Part shown: positions 12,925 through 24,300 of the stretch, in pieces
Position numbering within the stretch: the stretch's first letter is position 1
Layout: the number at the start of each line of letters is the position of its first letter
NCBI GenBank assembly: GCA_903813345.2
Contig: CAIIXF020000012.1
Location: forward strand, 4,443,318-4,507,317
Origin: Owenia fusiformis
Lineage: Eukaryota > Annelida > Polychaeta > Sabellida > Oweniidae
Length of the DNA: 64,000 bases
Direction: 5' to 3'
The notes under the pieces: model-generated
The model's input: the letters and a program-made list of their open reading frames with translations, nothing else
Told to the model about the DNA's origin: nothing
Databases searched by the model: none
Position numbers and translations under genes: made by a program

Positions 12925-13264
12925 TTTAGGCAAATAAATCATTAATACTGTGTATAGGCTTCATTAAGTGATTTCCTTTACTTAAGAAAAAGAGACAGAA
13001 TTTTTATCAGAACTTCTGGATCGGCCTTTGTACATGTAGTACTGTTTTGACTTTCCCGCTTCATAAAAAGAACATTATCACCATTTACTCGAATTGTAAA
13101 GGAGGAGGAAAATTATTGCAACAGATTTTGGACAGTCATATGTTTGATTTTGGCCATTTCCTGGGGATTTAAACAAGTGCATATGTTAGGTGAATGCATT
13201 ACCTCCAGGAAAATCACTTCTAGAGATGATGAAATAATTTCGACTTTGAGACAGGGTAGATGCA

Positions 13265-13372
13265 AACACATCCTCCGAACGCAGGGTTCCAGACATCATC
13301 CACAAAGTTCCTTCCTTCTTCTGGAAGAAGGAGGTGCGAGTTCTGGAGGCCTGTGTTCGGAGGATGATGCAA
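13265..13372. repeat. Long hairpin inside the left arm
   Basis: CATCCTCCGAACGCAGG pairs with CCTGTGTTCGGAGGATG, and CCTTCCTTCTTC pairs with GAAGAAGGAGG, around a TGG turn. This makes a nearly closed stem of about 45 bp per side that interrupts the repeat arm (the 14.9 kb arm lacks it). Confidence 0.65.
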
Positions 13373-14053
13373 ACAACCCACCCACATGTTTTCTTCTGAA
13401 ATGTTTTCCTGATTTTCAACCCATTCCATCCCTGCTTTTTTAATTTTTCTTCCATCAATATGTTGCAAACAACCCACCCACATGTATTTTCTGAAATGTT
13501 TTCCTAATTTTCAACCCCTTCCATCCCTGCTTTTTTTTAAATTTCTTGCATCAATATGTTACGTTTTGACACACAGTTAATCCCTTAAAGAAATAAATTA
13601 TTCCTTATAGATGAAGTGGAAAACACTATTTCCCATGTTATTTTCCCATAGGGAAAAATCATTGCTTTCAGCTAAGTTTGGTCACCCATAATGGGTATCT
13701 TTAAAACTATGGATTTTTTTCTGCATCTTTATTCGATTTTCACACTTTTGTATTTGATTACAACCATTCGATATTCCACTCTATTAAAATGATTCGAAAC
13801 ACGTAATAAATTTGTTTGTTTTTACACATTTATATTTGATTTATGTACCTATATATGCGGTAAATGCACTTGTATATGCGGTTTATGTTATTCAGTGTTT
13901 GGTAAAATATCACATATTTAAGTCCATGTACACACACGAACAAAGACAGTTGACACATATATTTAGAACACGCATCAAATACAAATACACTTTAGAACCA
14001 AACAATGTTCATTTACCGAACAATCATAGAGTACAAAATAGCACGGACATATA

Positions 14054-14464
14054 GTGACTTACCCCACAAAATTAATGACATGTTTCGCATAAAATTATGT
14101 GGGGTAAGTCACGTGACACATGCTGCATGTAGCATAAAACCATTCGGTAAATCACGTGACCAGTGACGTAGACATTTCAAAATGGATGAAACAAGCGAGG
14201 AAAAATAATTTCAATATGATTCATATTCACAATTCAGAGAGGAAATTGAGAAGTTATTAGATCATTACAACAGGCATATGGCTACATAAGCGACCCTTTC
14301 TTAATAGAAGATACGTTTTCGCGATTGGAGAATCACACCAGAGCTCTTTGAATATATAGATGGCGCAAGTCACATGGTCGAAGTCACGTGACTTACCCCA
14401 CATCAAAACAGTGAACAATGGTTTATATAAAATCATTCGGTAAGTCACGTGACTTACCCCACAA
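14054..14464. promoter_or_regulatory. Cluster of palindromic GTCACGTGAC sites
   Basis: GTCACGTGAC occurs at 14108-14117, 14383-14392 and 14444-14453, with ATCACGTGAC at 14151-14160. Most are joined to TTACCCCACA, and GTGACTTACCCCACA at 14054 forms a hairpin with 14098-14112. GTCACGTGAC is the CLEAR-type E-box used by MiT/TFE bHLH-ZIP factors. Whether it is regulatory here or a transposon end motif cannot be told from sequence. Confidence 0.5.
14182..14289 (+). pseudogene. Short coding-like frame with one in-frame stop
   Basis: ATG at 14182 begins MDETSEEK, then TAA at 14206, then the same frame continues FQYDSYSQFREEIEKLLDHY to a TAA at 14287. Composition is coding-like, but no homology is recognised and no splice sites are assigned. 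It lies between E-box motifs in the centre of the palindromic composite. Confidence 0.3.
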
Positions 14465-15069
14465 ATGAATATGTTTAGCACAAATGAATATGTTTACCCA
14501 ATACGAATGGTACTTGGCATCGCACATATCTAAAATACTTATCAAATTTATATTTGATCGGGTCGAATACACTTTTGAAGCATCTTACATATTTGTTGTG
14601 TAAGACAGTCAATTATATGTGGGATAGTAGGTACCATTTGTTGTAACTGGTTTTGTTTATGTTCGGTTTAACTTACTCCGTGGGGTAAAAACCGAAGATA
14701 TTAATGTTACGAATATTGATGCAATAAATACACTATATAAAACCCCCGAATGAATCACTTATTCCATCAAGTGGTTAACTATGTGTCAAAACGTAACATA
14801 CTGATGCAACAAAAATTTTAAAAAAGCAGGGATGGAAGGGGTTGAAAATTAAGAAAACATTTCAGAAAAAACATGTGGGTGGGTTGTTTGCATCTACTCT
14901 GTCTCAAAGTCGAAATTATTTTATCATCTCTAGAAGTGACTTTCCTGGAGGTAATGCATTGGCCTAACATATGCAATTGCTTAAATCCTCAGAAAATGGC
15001 CAAAATCCAACATATGACTGTCCAGAATCTGTTGCACTAATTTCCCTCCTCCTTTACTCATTCGCAGTT

Positions 15070-16010
15070 CGTTCAGGTCGCACAACATTGATGTGCAACG
15101 TCGTATAACGCGCCCCTTAGTCTAGAAGGTCATCATGACCTGATTACAGAACGGTATGGTCGCCATCGATTTTTGAATCATTTCAAAATTCTTAAATCAC
15201 CTTCCCGTCTGAGAACGTTCATGAAGTTCGTAAATAGTCCTTAGAAAGTTGCAACTACGTTCATTCCGTTCGCACACAGTTTAAAACCAGTTTTGAAGAA
15301 CGTACTTGCAACTTGTTTGGTGTGATAGCTATATGTTTGCTAACTCGTTCATAACTCGTCCACCCGTGTAGCTCAGCTGTAGCGCATGTACCTCTTACGC
15401 AATAGGTCCCGGATTCGATCCCCGGTTCAGGCAAGACTAAATTTGCTTGTTTGCGTGAAGTACTTCAGGGTGTTTGACTGAGTGGTCCGCAACTCGTACA
15501 AAAGGCTGTGGTGTGTACTTGCATGTCTATGTATAAGTGCACATAAAAGAACACAGGGGTCCTTTGAGGAGGGGTTTCTGGGTCTATCTTCCAGGTTAAT
15601 TACGTAAATTACGACCGTATATATATATACGGGATATACCCAAGAGATATTGCTCACCTTCATTGGTGGTAAACAAAATACAATACAATATAAGCAGTCT
15701 TTAATACGTTCTTAATCAGTTGAAACCCGTTTGCAATTAGTTCTACCTCGTTCTCAATACGTCCTCAGACAGTTCAACTCGTTCTAGAAACGTCCCTGGT
15801 ACGTTCTAATTGTAGAACGAGACGACCACGAGAGCATTTTGAGCATGTTTTAAGTTCTAGAGGATCTACCCGTTCAAGTTCGTTCGATGAAGTTTGTAAA
15901 TAGACCCCAAACGGTTCTAAGTACGTCCAGTCCGTTCGTACACAGATGAAGCCCGTTTTCGAGAACGTCGTGAGAACTAGTTTTGTGTGATAGTAGGGTT
16001 ATATGATCTT
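15070..16010. repeat. CGTTC-rich dispersed repeat, duplicated and split by a SINE
   Basis: Two related blocks, 15195-15345 and 15880-16005, share GAAGTTCGTAAATAG, then CCGTTCG.ACACAG, then a GTGTGATAG end. A third GTTTGGTGTGATAG end occurs at 20889-20905. ACGTTC/CGTTCT is greatly over-represented. The SINE at 15362-15690 separates the blocks. No coding frame is seen. Confidence 0.55.
15362..15690 (+). mobile_element. tRNA-derived SINE
   Basis: The head has RNA polymerase III boxes: A box TAGCTCAGCTG (15369-15379) and B box GGATTCGATCC (15411-15421). A tRNA-unrelated body follows, including GTAAGTGCACATAAAAG-like sequence, and the end is ACAATACAATA. The head is not a functional tRNA: the acceptor arms do not pair and there is no clear anticodon stem. 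Confidence 0.7.
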
Positions 16011-16687
16011 ATTATCTCACCCCAATCTTTAATCAATAAACACACTACCCTACCATGTGACCACGTTTAAAAGGGATACAGGGTACAGCTAAGTTGCAAA
16101 TGGAGGACGTGGGTTTAATTCCATATTTCTGAACGAAAAATACATTTTACATTTATTTCTAGTGTTCTACCAGGCATAAATTGATTCACCAAGCAGTTTG
16201 TAGAATATTGTTGGCAAAAAAATACTATAGGCAAAGACAGAAAATAGTGGGCGCAGTGAAGCAAAACTCGAATGCAATACAATATACATTTCCGTAAATC
16301 CAAGTTCAGCTGGAAAGTAATATTTTGGTAAAAATTGCTATACCTGCACATGTTATTTTCTAGTATTTACATTTCTTGTACCCTGTATTGATCAACATTT
16401 GCAGCTCTGTATCCTGTACTATGGCATATAAAATATTTTAACATTTAAAACGATATTATTTATATTCTTTCTTCAACCATCATATAACTTTGAACATGGA
16501 CTTCACTATTGCACCACTGAAGTTCAGCGAATGACAATATTGACTCACTCCGAGCACAAAACGTATCAACATGTTGACTATACAGTCCATATACTCAAAA
16601 GCGACCTGGTTGAAAGCCAAAAATTTTGCGCATGCGCGATCGAGGTAGGGTAGTATCATAATAGGTAAATGTAAATTCAGCAGTTGT

Positions 16688-16765
16688 TTATCAAGTATAC
16701 GCTGCCCAGAAGTTGTATACGCTATCCAGGAGTTGTATATCGTTCTCAAGAGTTGTATACGATGA
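16688..16765. repeat. Short tandem repeat, AGTTGTATACGCTATCCAGG unit
   Basis: Four imperfect units of about 20 bp: GTATACGCTGCCCAGAAGTT, GTATACGCTATCCAGGAGTT, GTATATCGTTCTCAAGAGTT, then GTATACGATGAG. Confidence 0.7.
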
Positions 16766-17736
16766 GTGTTGGTTTTATACTGCAGTTATACAATGCTATT
16801 ATACAATCATAGCACTTAGGGATAAAATCGGACATCGATTGCAATACGTGTACACACCGACATGGTGCGATCTGAACGAACTGCAAATGAGATGGCCGTA
16901 TTGAAGACTGTTTATGAACGAAGCAGCTAACTATTTTAGACATATTTCACGACTACAGCTAGATTTAGCCCGTTTTTGGCTTTCTGTAGGACACTGTGGC
17001 TAGTCGATCTATGTGGATGCAGTCAAGCACATGTAATGTTTCGTGAGTACCCGCCTCTGTACTTTTCAATGGAAGAAATTTGCACTTTTGTTTAAATAAT
17101 CTACATTTACTCATCCGTGTATATCATACTTCATTGATTTACCAAACCAAAGCAACGCTATAAACACACATTCTCTGATAATTTTACAGCGAATAGATAA
17201 CTCAAACGAGTTCACTCGACCAGTTTTATCACCTCGCTCATATCCGTGAGAAGGTATGTATAATTTGCCATAGGTTTACCTTATAATGGGGAATAAAAAA
17301 TTCAAGTAATATAATTATTCCACGTACACAAATATGTCCGTGTGAAGTAAAATACAAATACAACGCATTTTATACTATTTTTGGGGTTATGGTATGAAAT
17401 ATCCGCTTTAAAAAAGCAATTTAATTATGATGTATCATGTGGATTAGTAGACGTTCTAATTGGATTCAATGAACAGACTGGCTAGGTTTTAATTGAATCA
17501 TTTTGAATGTGTGTATTTTTAATATTTTACATATATTTCTTAAACGCTCTCATTGGATACATCAGGAAGAAACAAATATGGTTACATATAAACTTGAGTT
17601 GGGACAATAATTCAACAAAAATATAATTTTACAGTAGTATATGGTGAATATTTGATGCCCAACGATAATCTGATGTTTACTCAAGATGATGGACATTTTG
17701 ATTTTATTTTCAATATATATCACAACTATTTTGTAG

Positions 17737-17925
17737 ATGGATCTGGTTGTCGTACAGCCAGTGGAGGAAACTGCCCCAACACGCCACATGTGCGACGAAT
17801 GCGGCAACCTTTTCAATAGCTAAAGCGCACTAAAAATGCATGGTAAAGAACCATGGCCTCCTCCACCAATGTGCTACTGCAATACTTATAGCGAAGCCTG
17901 TGTTGATCAGGACCATTTTTATTAG
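17737..17925 (+). pseudogene. C2H2-like finger exon with one in-frame stop, truncated by nested repeat
   Basis: It follows a plausible acceptor (CACAACTATTTTGTAG). The frame reads MDLVVVQPVEETAPTRHMCD and then ECGNLFNS, with TAA at 17821, and continues in frame SALKMHGKEPWPPPP. The CxxC followed at the right distance by SALKMH is the pattern of a C2H2 zinc finger, so the stop falls inside the finger. The frame ends exactly where the hairpin repeat at 17922 begins, suggesting that the nested insertion cut the exon. Remnant of an element-encoded or captured protein. Confidence 0.45.
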
Positions 17926-19790
17926 ACTCCAGATGTAAATCTGGAGTCTATAGCTTTTGTCAGTATTCTTCTTCTTCTTTATTCTTCTACACACGTTTTC
18001 TCCTTAACTAGAAGACATTGAGTCAAGTCCTGTATATGGTCAATTTAGGTCCAGTATCTAGTTTCTCGGAAATTGGGTCAATTTTTTATCTAGGTCAAAG
18101 GTCAAGAACTAGGTCAAATCTTAAATCTGTCTATTATCTTCGTCGTTATTTATCGAAACAACTTTGTCTTTTATCAACATGTAGCTTAGAAACAGCCCTT
18201 TCATAAGTGTGCCATCAGATTTTTGATTACTGTTACCGATTTTGAGATATGGTGTCCGGAAAGTAGGTCAGAACAAAAAATTCTCCAAATTCGAGATGTG
18301 AGTTATGATATAAGTGTAGAATGATCTCAGGAATCCGAATCTGCAAACCAAATTTGACTTCCGGTTCTGAAGTTATTGCGTTTTGAAAGCTCAAAAATCG
18401 CTAAATGTGGTGCCCATGTTAAGTCAATGGGAAAAAAAGATTTTTTTGAAGTGAAAAATACGAAATATAGACTGAGTTCAGCTAAATACAATGAAAGCTT
18501 TTAAAAGAATGGAACCTCAAAAGCCATCTAGCTTCAAAATTTGGACACCAAAGTGCCTAGGTCAAAATCTAGGTCAAATTCAAAGTTTTTCCTTATTTTT
18601 GCGATTCTGACACTACACTTTAATTATATTCTTCGAAATGGTGTATACATGTAGCCAAGAGTGTGCTAATAGTGTTAGCTTTTTGCCGTCAGAAAGTATT
18701 TTGACCCAATTTTGAGATATGGCGTCCGAAAAGTAGGTCAAAATAAAAAGTTCTCCAAATTCAACGTATGAGTTATGAATTAAGGATAGAACTTTCTCAG
18801 GAATCAAAACCTGCAAATCAAATTTCGATCCGACTTCTGGTTCGGAAGTTATGGCGCTTTGAAATTTCAAGAAAAATTCGATCTGATGATAACCTTATAG
18901 AAAGTCAAGAAAAGTGAAAAAATTGAAAAAATACCTTTCCAGTCCATTTCCAGGTTCAAGTCAAGGTCCAGTCCAGGTCCAAGTCCAGTGTTTGTCTAGG
19001 TCCAAGTCAAGTCTAGGTCCAAGTCCAGTCCAGGGCCTAGGTCAAAATCTAGGTCAAATTCAAAGCTTTTCCTCATTTTTTCGATTCTGACACTACACCT
19101 TAATTATATTCTTCAAAATTTGGTATATATGTAGCCAAGAGTGTGCTTATAGTGTTAGCTTTTTGCTGTCAGAAAATATTTTGACCCACTTTTGAGATAT
19201 GGTGTCTGAAAAGTAGGTCAAAATAAAAACTTCTCTAAATTTAACGTATGAGTTATGAATTAAGGATAGAATTTTCCTAAGGGATCTGAATCTGCAAACC
19301 AAATTTCGATCCGACTTATGTTATGGCGTTTTAAAATTTCGAGAAAAATCGATCTTATGGTATCCTGATAGAAAGTCAAGAGAAGTGGAGAAAATGTTGA
19401 AAAATCCATCCATCCTTCCACCCATCCTTCCTATCTTATCCTTCCTTCTATCTATCTTTCCTTCATATCTTTTCCTTCCTATCCTTTCCTTCCTATCCTA
19501 TCCTTCTTTCCTACTCTATCCTATCGTTCCTTCTTATTCTATCCTATCCTTCCTATCCTATCCCATGTTATCATATCCTATCCTTCTTATCTATCCTTCC
19601 TATTCTTTCCTTTCCTTCCTATTCTATCATTCCTTGCTATTCTATTCTATTCTATCTCATCCTTTCCTATTCTATCCTATCGTTCCTTCCTATTCTATCC
19701 TATCCCTCCTTCCTATTTCATCCATCCATCCATCCATCTTTTTCTGGATGACTCAGTTTATTCTGGATGACTCTGGATAAATAAGAAGGA
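17922..19790. repeat. Nested repeat starting with a perfect hairpin; internal duplication
   Basis: It begins TTAGACTCCAGATGTAAATC, a perfect 12-bp stem (TAGACTCCAGAT with ATCTGGAGTCTA) around GTAA. The interior holds a tandem duplication of about 490 bp (18550-18915 and 19039-19385), recognised by GCCTAGGTCAAAATCTAGG and AGCCAAGAGTGTGCT in each. The right part becomes a pyrimidine-rich simple repeat. No coding frame. Confidence 0.6.
19405..19740. repeat. Pyrimidine microsatellite (TTCCTATCCTATCC)n
   Basis: Continuous C/T-rich plus-strand run built from CCTTCCTATCCTA units and ending CATCCATCCATCCATC. The open frame across it (19385-19780) is a composition artefact. Confidence 0.85.
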
Positions 19791-20035
19791 AATTGAACTT
19801 GTTCAATTTCAAAAGTCTAGTTATATTTTATTATCATAAGAATTAAAAGTAAAAATGAATAAAGTCTTACCTCAGAAACTTCCCGTGAAACAGACGAAAG
19901 CCCATGAACCAAAAGTATTTAGTTTCCTTTCTGTATCTTACTTGTTTGGCACATGGAGCGGTGAAATAGTCCACAGTGTCCAAAAACAATAATAATCCTA
20001 TATTGGTAATTGGAAAGATTCCACTTACCACGATT

Positions 20036-20408
20036 TCAAAAAATTGTAAATAGATGATATAATTCTTGAATTTGGGTCATTTTTTCAAGGAATCTGTAGG
20101 CTCTTTCAGCTGACCTGACAAAATCACCAAGATTTACAGATGGTCCATCTGTTGGCTGCCCATTGTCACTTTCAAGGAATGTTAATGGCTCTGAAACTTG
20201 ATCTGTGGGTATTTCAGTGGGTTGATGGTTCTTGGGCTCTGAATTCACTTGATTGGCGTACCTAATTTCAACATCTTCATTGTCATTATTACATGTTATG
20301 GACCCGTTTTTCAAATTAACAGTATTAGGGATGAAACCATAGTTTTTCCTTCTGTAATGGCATTTTCCAGTTGACGGGACTATATAAAGTCTATCAATTT
20401 CAATTATT
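20036..20408 (-). CDS. Unrecognised minus-strand reading frame inside the CACTGTG element
   Basis: Open for about 123 codons from 20408 down to a TGA at 20036. It contains VPSTGKCHYRRKNYGFIPN, then an E/P/T/N-rich middle, then GDFVRSAERAYRFLEKMTQ, a probable helix. Composition is coding-like, unlike neighbouring chance frames. The 5' edge may be an acceptor (…TTGATAG) but lacks a strong pyrimidine tract. No family recognised. It could be the last exon of the element's own gene or a captured host exon. Confidence 0.4.
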
Positions 20409-21396
20409 CATGAGGGTGTATTGTAATGGTGTGGCTAATTACTTCACTAAATAAGGAATGTTTATCCGAACAATGGATACAAAGAAAATCTGGCCAGTTG
20501 TCCATCTGTAAATAAATCATCATGATAAAAGCATAATTTAATATAGCATCCATTTGTTACCGTTCTGAATCCAAATGATACATAGTTGAATCCATTTGAT
20601 ACATATATGTTGACGTTTACAAAATGTTGTTCAAATATCTTTCCTATAACAGGACTATGCTAGCTGCAACTTTCACACATTGTCATACTATGTATATTGA
20701 ATATGTATGCAAGATTTCAAGTCAATATGTTCAGTAGAAACTCTGAGATCACTTTTCTCGATTTTCTGTCATATTTTTTCAACGACCCCATTCATTATAA
20801 TGTACGCGAGAACCCACGAAACATTGCATATAAATGACTGCATCCACATGGATCGACTAGCCACAGTGTAGGACTGGAAAGAAAGGTTGAAAACTCGTTT
20901 GGTGTGATAGGGAGATGAATACGCATAGGTGTGCACATTGACTTCAACCTATGAATTCTTGAGTATTATTCCGGGATCACGCCTTTTATACGAAACGGTG
21001 AGCAATACCAAAATCGAACGATCGATTTGCTAAACGATATGCATTACATTGCTGAATATTCTACTAAAGTTTCGACTGACCGACCGACCAGTTACAGTCA
21101 AATTTTGTGGAGGGGGTTATTCCCCCGTGTATATGATTCCCCATACACCTTCACGAGTTGCACTTTAAACTGGATTAATGATAAGTGCTCCGGTTTGACA
21201 ACAAATATCAATAGAAGTATGATAAAATGTACCCGTGATATATACACACTTGGTGCTAATAAACAATTGGAGGTGATATACGAGGATTAATGTCACAAAC
21301 GGAAATAAGTGCTCATACAAAACCAGTAACTCAAATATAAGCTATAATTCCGACACACAGAATACGTATACGTTGAGGCAGAAAGGGGAAGGTTGC

Positions 21397-24300
21397 ATGA
21401 AGATGTGGAGTCTAAAGATAGTCACGTTGATTGCAGTGTTGGGCTTGGTTCAATGTTCAAAGCTGTATAACCTGGGCGGTCGACAGATGCATATTACATG
21501 CTACAATGAACAAACAAATCATGTCAGGGCTTTCACCGTCAATAACGGAGCTTGGGTGCAAGTATGTTTATAATCCTCTGAAATGCCTTGGTCACATTTG
21601 CTCCGATTTTCACTACAATATTGAGCAAAACGTTTAATCGGCCGAGCGCCGGCCGATGGATCGGGACAAATGTGACTTACACCCCAGTCACATTTGTCGT
21701 ACGGAGGCCGTGTGTCGACCGCAGATCGATTAAATCGGTGTATCTATGCGGCGAGCGTAAGAAAACTACGCTCGCCTTGCGGCCTCCTTACGGCGTATCC
21801 AGTTTTTTTACAGGCCGCAGGGTCGCCGTAGAGATTATAACTCGGAGTTATAATATTTGTTCCTTTCCAGGCCTCCTAGACTTCCAACAACGCGAACATC
21901 AGTTCTGATACCGCGAACTACGTTCCTTGCACTCGAACCACGAATCTCATATCGCGAACGTGAAATTTTATGTCGCGAACCACCATTTCCTTGTTTCCGA
22001 ACATATTTCTTGTATCGCGCACAGAGATCCGTAACCGCGAACCACGCATCTGATTGAAAAAAATTCCGTAATTTTGTTCGTATTATTACGCATAAGTAAA
22101 ATTCCAACGAGGTGTTTTCATATGGAATTCGGAAGAAACATTTTCCCAGTTTTTCATGCATGTGAATGAATATCCAATCATTGACGATAAATGTATTTTA
22201 TTGCGTTTGAGTCACGTAGTACGAATTAGCAAGAAAATGATTTCTATTTGGTCGTTTAAAATAGAACGGTAATTGTGAATGCAGTATTACTGAGTGAACG
22301 GTGTATGTATTCGTGAATAAGATCACTTCGGCTCTAAGCGGCGAGATAAACGGACGTTAGTTACTACCAACTCATAATCGTCACCTTGAAAATAATACGG
22401 CCATGCAGGCACAAGCTTACTGAAGGAATTCTCGGAAACAAATCCCAACAAACGGAAAATAAAATGAAGCTAAGAATAATCACTCTAAACAGAAAAACTT
22501 TCTATCAATTCAAAGAAAAACAACATAATTTGGAAGAAAAATGGGCACAAACAACAGTACATAGACAACAAAGGAATTGACGAGAAAGCGGACCATGCAT
22601 TTGCAGAACAAACGGCCATTTGTATGAGGCATGCATAGTTTAAAAAAAAAAGGGTAAGGAACTTTTGTCAGATTTAAATTGAAGTAATCATTTAAGAAGA
22701 CCAGAGTGGGACTGGTTGTGGTACTTTGGCAGGATATCAAAAGCTAATTTATGAAGGTTACAAATAAATATAACAAATACAAAGAAACCTATATTATCAT
22801 ATCAATATCTGTAAGTTGAATAATCTTATTCAATGAATATAAGCGATTATTTTGTGTAATCTATAATCTTTAAAGTTAAAAATTTGATAACAATAGATAC
22901 CAATCAGTCAGTGAAAGTTTCAGGCAAGATGACCGCACAAACAATGATGGGGAAAATGAAGCAGACAAAGAAGCTCATCGATGGTTCAACAAAAGGGATT
23001 TAATACGGCTGCGGAATTATAGAAAGACAATCTGCTAAGTGGGTATTACAAGAACCCAAACTGCACAATTAGGGGCACATCAAAGACTAAAAAGATAAGT
23101 ACTAATATACCTGAAAAGGAATTTGTTAACTGTTGGGGATAGTCTTGAAGAACATGCTAGTGTTTGGCTTTAAATAGAAGAAAATGATAAATGTAAGTTT
23201 AACATGTATATATGTTAAGATTTTGAAAAGGAAAAACATATCAAGTAATTTTAAGAAGAATATATATGCTTGATGTAAAATGTAAAAATTTTCTTAAAGG
23301 ATGTAAAACGTAGTACCAATAATAGGAAACGGTAAAGCATGAACGATCTAATGAGGGGATTGTAATATACAGCTGTACATGATAAGGGGGATCGGAGTAC
23401 CCATAATAAAGGGGGATTACCTATGAGAAAGCAATCGTAGTGTCACATAGATGGGGTATTGTAGTACCCATGATTAGAAAAGATTTAGTATCAATAATCA
23501 AGGGTATTGTAGTAAGCACAAAAGTAACAGTTTAGCTCTCAATATAATGGCAAGTTAGAATAAATGAATGACCACTGAGAGTGGTACCTTGATAAAGGTG
23601 AGTGTGGTAATATTCATACTACACGAAACAGTCAAAACATGATAATATAGTACTCATATATTTTTATTGAAAGAAATATTTACTATTAGTTAAATGAGGA
23701 AGCGAAATATGAATGTTAAGTACAAGGCTGAACTGAGACAGTAAATCAAAATGAAATAATGAAAGATTGATAGTGTTATTCTCCTTCAAATTATATATTA
23801 TACGTTTAAGGATACTATATGAAGGATGTCATTGGTAAAATTGACTTGCCGTTTGCACAGAGCAAAGTGGAAATGATGCACTGGATTGTTAAAAATGTTC
23901 AGTACACAACAGTGATAATATGTATTTTGTCTTTGTTATCAAATGACCTTGAATATATCAAAATGCTATAATGGTTTTCAGAAAATAGCAATAGTAGTTT
24001 GTTAAGATTATATAAATGATAACAGCTATCGGCAATGTTGACAGGTTGATGACAAAATGTTTATCTATAGATATCAAAGAATCTCAAAGTTGGGACTGCT
24101 ACATGTATATTTAACTGTCTAAAATGCAGAAACAGAACAGTTTTGGTTTCAAAATTTGACAAAACTGAACGGCAAGGTCGTATCAGTCTCCAAGAAAAAG
24201 GCATTTGGTATCTTCAGATGCTAGAGATTCAGGTTGACGGTTATTCAGTGACATGTGAATCAAAAATTTGTTTCAAACATTGACAGAAACTTATGAAAAT

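Larger units (their letters stand above)
13085..15065. mobile_element. Palindromic composite repeat with long inverted arms
   Basis: The left arm (13085-13725) reads inverted relative to the right arm (14745-15065): AAAGGAGGAGGAAAATTATT with AATTTCCCTCCTCCTTTA, and CATTACCTCCAGGAAA with TTTCCTGGAGGTAATG. A 95-bp tandem duplication (13371-13465 and 13466-13560) and a hairpin insertion (13265-13372) lengthen the left arm. The 1-kb centre is unrelated AT-rich sequence with an E-box cluster. A single arm is also present at 2590-2945. Confidence 0.7.
16992..20868. mobile_element. TIR DNA transposon with CACTGTG ends and perfect 5-bp TSD
   Basis: The left end CACTGTGGCTAGTCGATC is mirrored at 20851-20868 (GATCGACTAGCCACAGTG). 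The inverted similarity extends about 54 bp, through ATGTGGATGCAGTCA. TAGGA flanks both sides (16987-16991 and 20869-20873). The terminal heptamers CACTGTG/CACAGTG match the V(D)J RSS heptamer class and, with the 5-bp TSD, point to the Transib/RAG-type superfamily (inference). Inside are a plus-strand zinc-finger-like exon (17737), a nested repeat (about 17922-19790) and a minus-strand reading frame (20036-20408). No recognisable transposase core was found. Confidence 0.8.

Noticed and set aside
15362-15440. Possible functional tRNA gene
   Set aside because: A and B boxes are good, but the acceptor ends do not pair and no anticodon stem forms; the sequence runs into a SINE body.
19385-19780. 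131-aa hydrophobic reading frame
   Set aside because: Pure CCTTCCTATCC microsatellite composition.
17922-19790. Helitron
   Set aside because: A terminal hairpin is present but no TC start, CTRR end or A-T insertion context could be found.
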